From Lineus longissimus (Eukaryota; Nemertea; Pilidiophora; Heteronemertea; Lineidae): DNA of 64,000 nucleotides. Location of the stretch: positions 19,844,501-19,908,500 of the forward strand of contig NC_088311.1 in assembly GCF_910592395.1 (NCBI RefSeq), read 5' to 3'. Under the pieces are notes generated by a model. It searched no databases. It saw only the letters and a program-made list of their open reading frames with translations, and was not told the origin of the DNA. Position numbers and translations under genes: made by a program. Shown one piece after another: positions 7,747 through 15,092 of this stretch. Position 1 is the stretch's first letter. Each line of letters starts with the position of its first letter.

Positions 7747-8733
7747 TCAATTCACTGCAAAGAGTAAATTTCTTTCAAGTCTATTATTCAACTTAATCAT
7801 CTCGTTTATGATTTCTGTCTGACTACATATGTTAATGTTCTGGTTCATTCTCATGTTATTATTTAAATTCGATAATCTATCAAGCAGAATCATATTTTCA
7901 TCACGAAGATAATCCCCGAAATGCTGTGATATCACTATTTTCCAATTTGGTATTACATCCTGGTCTCGAAAGACAAACCAGTTTTCACTTCTCATTTTTA
8001 CCATGAAATCCATTGACCTATCCAATTGATCCTTAAATAGTGTGTAGTCTACTTTAGCACTCTTCTGTCTGTTTTGTGTTTTAGACATTGGTCTAATGTT
8101 AAACCAAGCAAAGCACAGTTCAGGTTTATCTTTGAATTCCTTGATTGGTAAGACATGATCCAACTCTTCTTCTACTATTCGAACTCTTTTCTCGGGACTT
8201 TGTCCTATTGGAGATAGACTCCTCTGGTACTTTAACCACTGTGAGAAGAAACTGTCTGTACATCCTAGATTGAATGATGAATTACCGGTCGGACTTCGTC
8301 CTGAGAGCAGAGCTCGAGTACACTCTCCCTCAGAAATGCGGTTTAGACCAACTCTAATTTTGTGTCTGTCTCTATTACCATTTTGGTCAAGGTAATCCTT
8401 TTTGTAATATGAATTAAAACATGATCTGCAGTTACCTCTATTTCCGTCTTTACCAAATTCACCATCACTTAGTAATTTATTTTCATAACATTTATTACAT
8501 CCCTTGATTTTACTTGAACCACATTCTTTACAGTAATCAAGTAGTTTATTACGCCTGTTCTTTTCAAAATTAATTTCAGGTTTCTTTTCACAGCACTTAA
8601 CACAATAAATTATAGGTCCTGAAATTACTGGTTGTTGCTGATACATAGGTTGCTGCTGAAACATAGGTTGCTGCTGATACATAGGTTGTTGCTGATACAC
8701 ATTGACAGTAGCATTAAATATTGCTCCATCCAT
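7747..8733 (-). CDS. Zinc-ribbon plus HNH-like nuclease-type protein
   Basis: This encodes 328 residues. The N-terminus has four QQQPMY-type repeats (residues 14-35). A cysteine-rich region follows, with CVKCC, CKEC, CNKC and CRSC pairs (about residues 45-105), which would make two or more zinc sites. A double-hairpin insertion (TRALLSGRSPT) comes next, then LDHVLPIKEF with downstream CFAWFNIRPMSKTQNRQKS. This D-H-x-L-P ... N-x-R-P ... N-x-x-K-S pattern is typical of HNH-type endonucleases that place a histidine and an asparagine around a metal. I infer a DNA nuclease; catalysis is untested. The C-terminal 100 residues look helical. The ATG is preceded by TAAATAAAGAAAGAA, a longer leader than most neighbours have. 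A partial hairpin element (GGAC-TTT-GTCC) encodes SPIGQSP. Confidence 0.65.
   Translation of the reverse strand: MDGAIFNATVNVYQQQPMYQQQPMFQQQPMYQQQPVISGPIIYCVKCCEKKPEINFEKNRRNKLLDYCKECGSSKIKGCNKCYENKLLSDGEFGKDGNRGNCRSCFNSYYKKDYLDQNGNRDRHKIRVGLNRISEGECTRALLSGRSPTGNSSFNLGCTDSFFSQWLKYQRSLSPIGQSPEKRVRIVEEELDHVLPIKEFKDKPELCFAWFNIRPMSKTQNRQKSAKVDYTLFKDQLDRSMDFMVKMRSENWFVFRDQDVIPNWKIVISQHFGDYLRDENMILLDRLSNLNNNMRMNQNINICSQTEIINEMIKLNNRLERNLLFAVN
8179..8206. repeat. Degenerate double-hairpin element
   Basis: GGAC-TTT-GTCC is intact; the partner stem (GAACTCTTTTCTC) is degraded. It lies just upstream of the HNH motif in the minus-strand gene. Confidence 0.6.
8288..8319 (+). repeat. Double-hairpin element between zinc and HNH regions
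   Basis: A complete forward copy (GGAC-TTC-GTCC, TGA, GAGC-AGA-GCTC), read on the minus strand as TRALLSGRSPT, located in the linker between two domains. Confidence 0.9.
8625..8698 (-). repeat. 18-bp repeat encoding QQQPMY
   Basis: About four 18-bp units on the minus strand encode QQQPMY, QQQPMF, QQQPMY and QQQPVI near the N-terminus of the HNH-like protein. Confidence 0.8.
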
Positions 8734-8780
8734 TTCTTTCTTTATTTAGTAGGACATTTTTTTTTTAAATTACGTTTTTC

Positions 8781-8806
8781 GAACTTGTTCTTGTGACTTA
8801 AGTCAC
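8781..8806. repeat. Palindrome pair downstream of integrase
   Basis: GAACTTGTTC (10-bp palindrome) and GTGACTTAAGTCAC (14-bp palindrome) lie adjacent between the integrase stop and the HNH gene start. The layout is like a double-hairpin element whose loops have been lost. Confidence 0.5.
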
Positions 8807-8821
8807 TTTAGAGACTTTATT

Positions 8822-9973
8822 TCATTTCAATGATTTGATATCAGAAACTGGTAACCATTCATTGAACTTATCACTGTAACCCTTCCACTTCACTAATCCG
8901 TATTTCTTGCCTTTACTGGTCTTGTACCTTAGGATTTTCTCGATCTTGTACTCTAGCTGGTCAGGATTAGGAACATAGCTCAATTCCTCTTCATAGAAAT
9001 ATCCTTGAATTTCTTCTTTGTGGTAATCCTCAAGCTGGTAGACGATAGGGTGAGTAAATATGATCTGTTTGATTTGGAACACCTCCTCAGTGTAGTTGGG
9101 CATGTAACCTTTACCGAAAATGGACTTGTACTTTGAAATTCTTACACTGTCACCTACTTTGTACTTTGGATCACCAAATGTCTCTTTGAGGTGAAGACCG
9201 TAAAGATTGTACCACACTGTTCCTTCGTTTTCCATCTTTCTGGCGTCTACAGGTTTCATACCTATTGATGAGTGAAATGTGTTATTGTAGCCGCTGACCA
9301 GGTCATCCAGAACGTCAATCCACTTGTCAGTCTCCTTAGCGGTGAAATAACGCCACATTTTTTCTTTAAGGGTTCTATTGAATCTCTCTACTACTGCTGC
9401 CTTCTTATCAGATTTTGTGGAGAACCATTCTATGTCATTTTCTGTTAAGAGTTCCTTGAAGTGTTTGTTGTAAAATTCTTTACCGTCATCAAACTGGATT
9501 TTCGTTGGTTTTGCTTCCTCAAATATCACTTTAAATGCATCTCTGATTTCTTCTCCCCTCTTACTCTTAACTGCTAGAGCCCAAGAAAAACGACTAAATA
9601 GATCTATGACTGTTAAAATGAATCTGTTGCCTTTATTTTGTTTCTCGAATTTCTGCATATCCACAAGATCTGCTTGCCATTGTTGATCGATGTACGATAC
9701 CATTGTCTTCCTGAAGGTGAATTTCTTAATGGCCGGTTTGTGTAGTTGGTGAGTTGGTAGTGTTTCTAGAAATTCTTTCACTTCTTTTTTTTTAATAAGT
9801 TTTCCTGAGCGGGACTTTGTCCCTAACAACGAAGTTGTGCTCTGCTCTCGTGACGAAGTCATATCTTCCTTGACCTGTTTCCAGATTTTACTCAAAGAAC
9901 TGTAAGCCACGGGACTCTCGGGGTTGTAGTACAAATCCCTTAGATACTGCTGTGTGTCATCCTTTACATTCAT
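8822..9973 (-). CDS. INT: Retroviral-type integrase with chromodomain
   Basis: This encodes 383 residues on the minus strand and would catalyse insertion of element DNA into the host genome. The rve core has D102 (QWQADLVDM), D162 (FDDGKEF) and E196 (VVERFNRT), with 33 residues between the last two, so the catalytic triad is complete. The last 43 residues (341-383: EYKIEKILRY, LVKWKGYSDK, NEWLPVSDIK) form a chromodomain, which in related integrases can direct insertion to modified histones. Residues 39-56 are an insertion built from hairpin repeats. Unlike polB this enzyme looks intact. Its ATG is 4 bp from that of the ATPase gene on the opposite strand, within the palindrome CATTTAAATG. Confidence 0.93.
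   Translation of the reverse strand: MNVKDDTQQYLRDLYYNPESPVAYSSLSKIWKQVKEDMTSSREQSTTSLLGTKSRSGKLIKKKEVKEFLETLPTHQLHKPAIKKFTFRKTMVSYIDQQWQADLVDMQKFEKQNKGNRFILTVIDLFSRFSWALAVKSKRGEEIRDAFKVIFEEAKPTKIQFDDGKEFYNKHFKELLTENDIEWFSTKSDKKAAVVERFNRTLKEKMWRYFTAKETDKWIDVLDDLVSGYNNTFHSSIGMKPVDARKMENEGTVWYNLYGLHLKETFGDPKYKVGDSVRISKYKSIFGKGYMPNYTEEVFQIKQIIFTHPIVYQLEDYHKEEIQGYFYEEELSYVPNPDQLEYKIEKILRYKTSKGKKYGLVKWKGYSDKFNEWLPVSDIKSLK
9810..9869. repeat. Multi-hairpin insertion in integrase N-terminus
   Basis: Successive short stems with 3-nt loops: GGGAC-TTT-GTCCC, ACAAC-GAA-GTTGT, GCTC-T-GCTC (unpaired) and TGAC-GAA-GTCA. The architecture is that of the double-hairpin repeat but the stem sequences differ, as if it were an expanded or diverged copy. 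It encodes integrase residues about 36-55 without breaking the frame. Confidence 0.7.
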
Positions 9974-9980
9974 TTAAATG
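9971..9980. promoter_or_regulatory. Palindromic head-to-head start site, CATTTAAATG
   Basis: The two start codons are the two ends of a perfect 10-bp palindrome; only TTAA separates them. Each ATG therefore reads as TTTAAATG on its own strand. Neither gene can have an upstream leader without crossing the other gene's start codon. Confidence 0.7.
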
Positions 9981-10598
9981 AGTGAAGTATTTATTTACGA
10001 GCCACACAATATGTTAATTTCTGGTGTTACCAATTGTGGTAAGACATATTTTGCCCTTGACCTCTTAGAAAAGGAGTATCGGCACAAGTTCCAGAACATA
10101 GTAATTTTCTGTCCAACATATTTCAACAATAAGACATATGAAAGGAAATGGATTTACCAAGACAAGAACGTCTACATAGTTAATCCCGAAGCTGTGGCCA
10201 GTAATTTGGACCTTGTGCTTCAGTTTGCTACTCTGACCTTTGCTGGTTCTAACACATTATTCCTCATTGATGACTGTGCTAATTTGAGAGACACAAAAAA
10301 GAAGGTGTCCGAGTTATGTAATCTTGCCTTTTCCGGCAGGCACTACAATCTCACTGTTTGGTTACTAGTTCAGAAGTACAATTCAGTTGTTAAGGACTAC
10401 AGAGAGAACATAAGAATTTTAGTATTATTTTTTAATAAGGATGAATCAGCCATGAAAGATGCCTTAGAAGAAAACAGTGTTATTCCTAAGGAGAAAAGAC
10501 AGTACTACATAGAAGAACTTAAGATGAAAAAAGGATCAAAACTGATCATTAGACTACAACATCCATTTGGATTTACTCTTTCACATCAAAAATCTTAG
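9978..10598 (+). CDS. ATP: FtsK/A32-like genome-packaging ATPase
   Basis: This encodes 206 residues. Walker A is GVTNCGKT (residues 16-23) and Walker B is TLFLIDDC (residues 93-100), with D98-D99 as the acidic pair. The short length and FCPTYF strand after Walker A fit the A32-type packaging ATPases of Polintons and related double-jelly-roll viruses, which pump DNA into the capsid. The motifs are intact. It is the only plus-strand gene among the morphogenesis genes, starting head-to-head with integrase and ending 53 bp before the convergent 10652 gene end. Confidence 0.9.
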   Translation: MSEVFIYEPHNMLISGVTNCGKTYFALDLLEKEYRHKFQNIVIFCPTYFNNKTYERKWIYQDKNVYIVNPEAVASNLDLVLQFATLTFAGSNTLFLIDDCANLRDTKKKVSELCNLAFSGRHYNLTVWLLVQKYNSVVKDYRENIRILVLFFNKDESAMKDALEENSVIPKEKRQYYIEELKMKKGSKLIIRLQHPFGFTLSHQKS

Positions 10599-10611
10599 TC
10601 CCGCTTCTCAT

Positions 10612-10668
10612 CATCAGGACTGTGTCCGATCATCAGGACTGTGTCCGATCATCAGGACTGTGTCCGAT
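10612..10668. repeat. Three tandem 19-bp single-hairpin repeats at a convergent junction
   Basis: Three perfect 19-bp units (CATCAGGACTGTGTCCGAT), each holding GGAC-TGT-GTCC, the same stem as half a double-hairpin element. They lie just after the ATPase stop and include the last codons of the convergent 10652 gene. Confidence 0.9.
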
Positions 10669-11110
10669 CAGTTGTCTTAGTCTTTCTAACCCTAGTAAAA
10701 TAATAAATTATTAACCCTAAACCACTAAGTCCTAGGATAATCCATAGGTATTCGTATTTCTTCATTTCATCACTAGGTTGGTAGTAATCACTTAATTGTG
10801 GTCGCTGAGGTAGTACAATAGTTCTTTCTGGATGTAAATGATTGTAAACAGTAAGTGCTGAATCAGTATTGTTAAAATCAATAGAAGCGTCTCTTTCTCT
10901 CTTTAATTCAAGATTAACGAAGTCAATGGTACTTTTCCTATGCTCCTCCCATTCGGTTGAAGCTTTTTGTAATTGCTCCTGAGCCAAATCATGTCTTTTC
11001 ACTTCAGTCTCATAGCCATTCTTGTCTAGTTTTTTAAAAAGGTAACCGGATCCAGTGAATGCTAATCCATTGATTATTGCAGATCCAAATAACATGCCAA
11101 TGCCAGCCAT
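10652..11110 (-). CDS. Small two-segment membrane protein of the element
   Basis: This encodes 152 residues; the ATG lies in ATTAAATGG. The N-terminus is a glycine-rich hydrophobic stretch (MAGIGMLFGSAIINGLAFTG). The middle is helical and charged, with EQLQKASTEWEEHRKS. A clear membrane helix follows near the C-terminus (YLWIILGLSGLGLIIYYF, about residues 121-138), then basic residues. The pattern is familiar from other animal Polintons, where such proteins are thought to be virion or membrane-associated, but no function is proven. The last few codons come from the 19-bp hairpin repeats. It precedes the penton-like gene on the same strand by 22 bp. Confidence 0.7.
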   Translation of the reverse strand: MAGIGMLFGSAIINGLAFTGSGYLFKKLDKNGYETEVKRHDLAQEQLQKASTEWEEHRKSTIDFVNLELKRERDASIDFNNTDSALTVYNHLHPERTIVLPQRPQLSDYYQPSDEMKKYEYLWIILGLSGLGLIIYYFTRVRKTKTTDRTQS

Positions 11111-11132
11111 TTAATTCCAATGAATTTTAATT

Positions 11133-11900
11133 TCAATGATGTGTCCCTGAGAGCATAGCTCGAGTTAATACCAATTGGTACTGTACATTATGACCATTAA
11201 GATCGATGATTTCACCTTTTTCATCAGTTAAGCGAATATTCAGCTTATTGAATCTTGGTTTACAGGGAATTGCTATTGGTTTCTCAAATGTGTATGCTAT
11301 TAAATCCCCAAAATTAGCTTCCTTTATTGGTCTTGTGGTTAGCACATCAGATGCTTCACCATTACTTAATACACTATTAGATTCGATTATGTCACAGTGA
11401 AAAACAAAATTGTTAATTGGTCTAAAATTGATGGGTTTCTCGCTTACAACATCATCCTTACTTTTATTGTCTAAAGGGTAAGGCCATTCTGATTTCATGC
11501 CAAATAATTCATTACTTTTACCAATAAAATAGATCTGATAATGCGCCTCATTTTTTCTCTTTAGGAAGTGTAAGATGGCCTTACCTGTTGGTTCTTCAAG
11601 GTCAAATCTGACAGCACCTCTACTCATACTATTTTCTTTCAACTTATCCGCAAATACTTTTGAAAAGCTCTGTAGGTCATAGAGACCATCTGGTAGCGTA
11701 ATCTCTGCCACATCAAACCCCTTAACTTTGATTCGGTTATTCTCCCTGGCTGCACTTATGTTGTAGAATGTACAAGGTATTACTGCAAAAGTTAAAGTGA
11801 TGCTACATGCATCTTGAATTTCAGTCTTGAGATTGACTGTTAAATCACTTGAACTCTGATCTGGATAGTCACTTGAATCTATGTTCATTACAGTAACCAT
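11133..11900 (-). CDS. Penton-like minor capsid protein
   Basis: This encodes 255 residues; the first ATG lies in AGTAAATGG, which favours it over the ATG four codons later. Beta-rich throughout, it begins SSSDLTVNLKTEIQDACSIT and ends with LNIRLTDEKGEIIDLNGHNV, the arrangement of single-jelly-roll vertex (penton) proteins of Polintons and adintoviruses. It should occupy the fivefold vertices of a capsid made by the 12273 protein; that is family knowledge, not shown here. The extreme C-terminus (TRAMLSGTHH) is derived from a partial double-hairpin element. It shares its C-terminal motif with the 2368-3381 gene, so the element carries two such proteins. Confidence 0.75.
   Translation of the reverse strand: MVTVMNIDSSDYPDQSSSDLTVNLKTEIQDACSITLTFAVIPCTFYNISAARENNRIKVKGFDVAEITLPDGLYDLQSFSKVFADKLKENSMSRGAVRFDLEEPTGKAILHFLKRKNEAHYQIYFIGKSNELFGMKSEWPYPLDNKSKDDVVSEKPINFRPINNFVFHCDIIESNSVLSNGEASDVLTTRPIKEANFGDLIAYTFEKPIAIPCKPRFNKLNIRLTDEKGEIIDLNGHNVQYQLVLTRAMLSGTHH
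11139..11166 (+). repeat. Partial double-hairpin element at penton gene 3' end
   Basis: GTCC, CTGA, then GAGC-ATA-GCTC and GAG. The GGAC arm is missing. It encodes the last residues of the penton-like protein. Confidence 0.8.
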
Positions 11901-11957
11901 TTACTTAAGCAAATTTTCGTTTTCAAATTTACCTTTTATCAAATAAGTAAATTATTC

Positions 11958-12194
11958 TTACTTCATAATATTTCTGGGTAGGATTCCTTGATCGTAAAGG
12001 TACTCTAATGTTCCATTACTAATAGCTACAGTTCCTCCCAGTTTAAGAATTTCCTCTAGGTTGGCCTGACTTGGGGGACCAATATTGATTCTCAAGAACC
12101 TTTTCAGTAACATAGAGTAACCAATTGTTGTTGATGCCAACAGTAAACTTTGATACAGTGTATTTATGATATCTTTCTTTCCTGGTGTATCCAT
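11958..12194 (-). CDS. Small hydrophobic element protein
   Basis: This encodes 78 residues; the ATG lies in AATTAAATGG. A hydrophobic N-terminal helix (LYQSLLLASTTIGYSMLLKR) is followed by a basic turn and a second, weaker segment, LEEILKLGGTVAISNGTLEY, that could pack on a membrane. No enzymatic motif is seen. It lies between the penton-like and major capsid genes on the same strand. The start context and position argue that it is real; similar tiny proteins occur beside capsid genes in related elements, so a virion role is a reasonable guess. Confidence 0.6.
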   Translation of the reverse strand: MDTPGKKDIINTLYQSLLLASTTIGYSMLLKRFLRINIGPPSQANLEEILKLGGTVAISNGTLEYLYDQGILPRNIMK

Positions 12195-12246
12195 TTAATT
12201 ACTTAGAAAATCACTAGTAAAACTCATTTATCTAGTATTCAGTGTT

Positions 12247-12284
12247 GGAGCGAACTTTGTTCTTGCAGCACCTCAGTGCTGGAG
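12247..12284. repeat. Hairpins at the major capsid gene 3' end
   Basis: GAAC-TTT-GTTC is followed by CAGCAC-CTCA-GTGCTG across the stop codon of the major capsid gene (TGA at 12273-12275, minus strand). The first stem matches the variant double-hairpin stem; the second is different and longer. Confidence 0.6.
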
Positions 12285-13529
12285 TGAAGCAATCTGAGAA
12301 TTCTGGATGTTTACCTGGGCGTCAGAAACCACGAATATGTGCATTTTGTATGGTCCCTTTCCAGATTTCTTTGTAATAGATAATTGAATACCATCTTTTG
12401 TGTTCTGGAGCTTCTTTCCTGATCCGTGAAGGCGATTATCCTCAGAAGTTCTCAGGTCCAACCATAAACCATAGTGATTAGAATCACCATAGTATTTTTC
12501 CATGGTCATGTTACAGTCATGAGTTTTCTTCAAATCTTCAGACATAAAATGTTTCTTGATCTCCTCCCATTGATCCATCATTCTCATTCCTTCTGGGAAC
12601 ACCTGATTGGCAACACCCTCTATTGTGATCTGCACTTTACTTATGTTAGGGTTTTCAAACTTCTCTGAATCTCTAGCTCCATCTACATAGTCAGACACAA
12701 ATAGTAATAATAATCCTTTAATAGACATTCTTGGAAAGTTGATGTTCTCATTAATTAGTGTTTCATTAGCAGTAACATTGACTGTCTTAAAATGGTCTAC
12801 CCAATCATAAAATATTGAGAATCCAGAATTGTACTTGTTACTCAATTGACTAGCAATCATTTTGTTGGTTACGGTATCATATTCAAAACAAATATTCTCT
12901 AGTTTGTAGCCCATGCTAGCTGTGTTTGTGGTGACTATGATTTCCTCCTTTGGTGCTAAAGTTATTTCAATAATCACATCTTCTTGAATTGGAAACTTGT
13001 AAAATGGAGCATGATGATGGAATAGTTCAAAATCTAATGGTATTTTGTACTTCTTGTCAAACACTTTCTTTAAAGTCTTTTCATTAGCTGTTTCTCCAGT
13101 GACATCAGCTTCAGCGACTCCTGATCTTAATTCTCTAAGATTTTCTGATTGAATACCCTGAAAAACTCTATCATTTCTTTCTTCTTCTGTAAACCACAGA
13201 TCTTTAAATGTAGAATAATGACTGTATTCGTCAAGGTCAAATATCTGCTCTGTTCCCCACTTAACCACCATCTTTGAAATCAGGTTTCTACCAAGATTAT
13301 TTACAACACTATTTTTAGAATCACCAGAAATGGTTACATCAGCAGACAGATAAAGAGATTTAGGTACAAAGAATGTATTCTCTAGCAATGCCGGTATTCT
13401 AACATACAGTGTTTCTTTGGGGTTAGCAGATGATGGGTTATGAGTAATGATATGATGCTGCCTCTCAGCTTTCAAACCAAGTGGAATCTTATGTGCCCTT
13501 TCGGTATTTAATAAATATCCTGTTGCCAT
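12273..13529 (-). CDS. MCP: Major capsid protein, double-jelly-roll hexon type
   Basis: This encodes 418 residues, within the usual size range for the family. The order of segments fits hexon-like Polinton capsid proteins: an N-terminal arm, beta strands around LYVRIPALLENTFFVPKSLY, a loop with WGTEQIFDLDEY, and the C-terminal stretch MEKYYGDSNHYGLWLDLRTS followed by HGSGKKL. It would form the trimeric capsomers of an icosahedral particle. No stop or frameshift interrupts it and no double-hairpin element lies inside the coding body, unlike polB and integrase. The ATG follows GTAAATAAATAGAAA, a short-leader version of the start motif. It is the last recognisable element gene before host DNA. 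Confidence 0.88.
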   Translation of the reverse strand: MATGYLLNTERAHKIPLGLKAERQHHIITHNPSSANPKETLYVRIPALLENTFFVPKSLYLSADVTISGDSKNSVVNNLGRNLISKMVVKWGTEQIFDLDEYSHYSTFKDLWFTEEERNDRVFQGIQSENLRELRSGVAEADVTGETANEKTLKKVFDKKYKIPLDFELFHHHAPFYKFPIQEDVIIEITLAPKEEIIVTTNTASMGYKLENICFEYDTVTNKMIASQLSNKYNSGFSIFYDWVDHFKTVNVTANETLINENINFPRMSIKGLLLLFVSDYVDGARDSEKFENPNISKVQITIEGVANQVFPEGMRMMDQWEEIKKHFMSEDLKKTHDCNMTMEKYYGDSNHYGLWLDLRTSEDNRLHGSGKKLQNTKDGIQLSITKKSGKGPYKMHIFVVSDAQVNIQNSQIASLQH

Positions 13530-13741
13530 TTTCTATTTATTTACTAGTAAAATTATGTACATGCAGTGAACAGTGCCAACATCATATATCAGGTAAAATG
13601 CACGGAAAAAAGCTATTGACGTGTACTTTCTGTTGGAATACAGTAAGTCATGATTACATTAACCCATTGAACTCTAGTATTCCCTCACCATTTCATTGAC
13701 CATTTCACTGCAACGCTTCACTGGGAATCTAATGAATGATA
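13530..13741. other. Noncoding right margin of the element
   Basis: AT-rich sequence upstream of the capsid gene start, with no supported gene. The right terminus of the element is probably here or within the next several hundred bases. It cannot be fixed because the left terminal repeat is outside the window. Confidence 0.4.
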
Positions 13742-13869
13742 GAATATATGTATTGTGGTGTCTGGTTCTTAGGGGTTTCTAAGCTAATTTGAGACAAAAA
13801 GGCCTGTAAGGGCTTTTTTTAAAATAGCTTAGAATTACCTACATTCCTACCACCACAATACATATATTC
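13742..13869. repeat. 128-bp foldback (long hairpin)
   Basis: The outer arms are a perfect 19-bp inverted repeat (GAATATATGTATTGTGGTG at 13742-13760 and its complement at 13851-13869). An inner pair, TTCTAAGCTA / TAGCTTAGAA, and AAAAAGGCC / GGGCTTTTTTT extend the pairing almost to the tip. It could be a small foldback transposon, the inner edge of the element's terminal region, or an RNA-forming hairpin. Confidence 0.8.
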
Positions 13870-15092
13870 TTGTGTGCAATCATATGTTCCCTCATTTTGA
13901 CTTTTGATTCCAGTACGGAACCCCAAGGAAAAAAAAACCTTACTGGGTAGACATTGCAATATCATGGACAGATCAATTCGAGATGGCGGTATGGATTGCC
14001 GTCATTTAAATATAAAATGACCATACATTAAACAAGACACATATTCATCCAAGATGAATACATTTTAGTGTCAATATCTAGATTTAAGGAGTCCACTAAG
14101 TGCAGTATATAGCAAAATCCTCAATATTCACTAAGTCATTATACCGGAACAAGTTGCGCTATCAGTTGAAATGTATAGCCAAGTCAAAGACCGATATAAT
14201 GTTAAGAGCTTGATAATTTCCGAGTCAGCCGAGTATGATGATGGGCTTCATCACTATTATAGCCGCCAACTGGCGCGTCACTCCCTGTTCGGAGAAATCC
14301 ACGCAGTTGCTGCGCAAATCCCGCTTGCTTGTCTTCGACACTGACGGGATCGTGAGGTCAGATATCCCATAAAATGCGAAAGAATTGGGAAACGAGAGTC
14401 CGATGGCTATTGCTTTCTATCCCTAATCTACTTGTCGATTGTGCATTTTGATTGATCTGCTTACTGATGTCGCTGCATCTTTGCATGATATGTGGTGTGT
14501 GAATGCCGTGAGAAAAAAGGCTGCCGATTGGTTTAACCCGTGTTGCCGTAGTCCATTTTGCACAAAATGCAGCATTTGCATTCTCCAAGCCCCGCACATC
14601 AATAATCCGTTCCTTAAAGTACATGCAGCATGGTGCTTAAAGGGGTACGCCGTTCGTTATAACTGGTGGTCCAAGAAAATAGAAATGCAGTGATACAAAT
14701 TGCCGTTGTACAGTTATCATGCATACAAAGTTACTGAAACTTGGTATTTACATAAATGTATATACACGTATAGTATTTGTATATCAGTCTATACACAGTG
14801 GAAATGCTGAAATTTATATTAAGCACGTATTCCCATGAATGAAAATTTTAAATTTCTCTTAAAAAGTTCATATTTCTACTTACTAAAAGTTATGATTAAA
14901 CCTCGGGATTTATTTCATACAAGGCGTCTCTACTTGGGAAGCACAATCGCATTAACAAGCGACGGTATGGGCATCAAGTGGATGTACGGGCCACGCACTT
15001 AAAATGGCCGTTCAAGCTTTTGGACATGAAATCGATGTCCAAAATACATGTAGTACTAAAGTATATCATATATCGTGTTCTGTATTTCCATT
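13870..15092. other. Intergenic, no supported gene
   Basis: Base composition moves to that of the rest of the host DNA by about 14.2 kb. Short open frames here lack recognisable content. Nothing else is supported. Confidence 0.4.

Noticed and set aside
13530-14700. Right terminal inverted repeat and target duplication of the Polinton
   Set aside because: The left end is outside the window, so neither can be identified.
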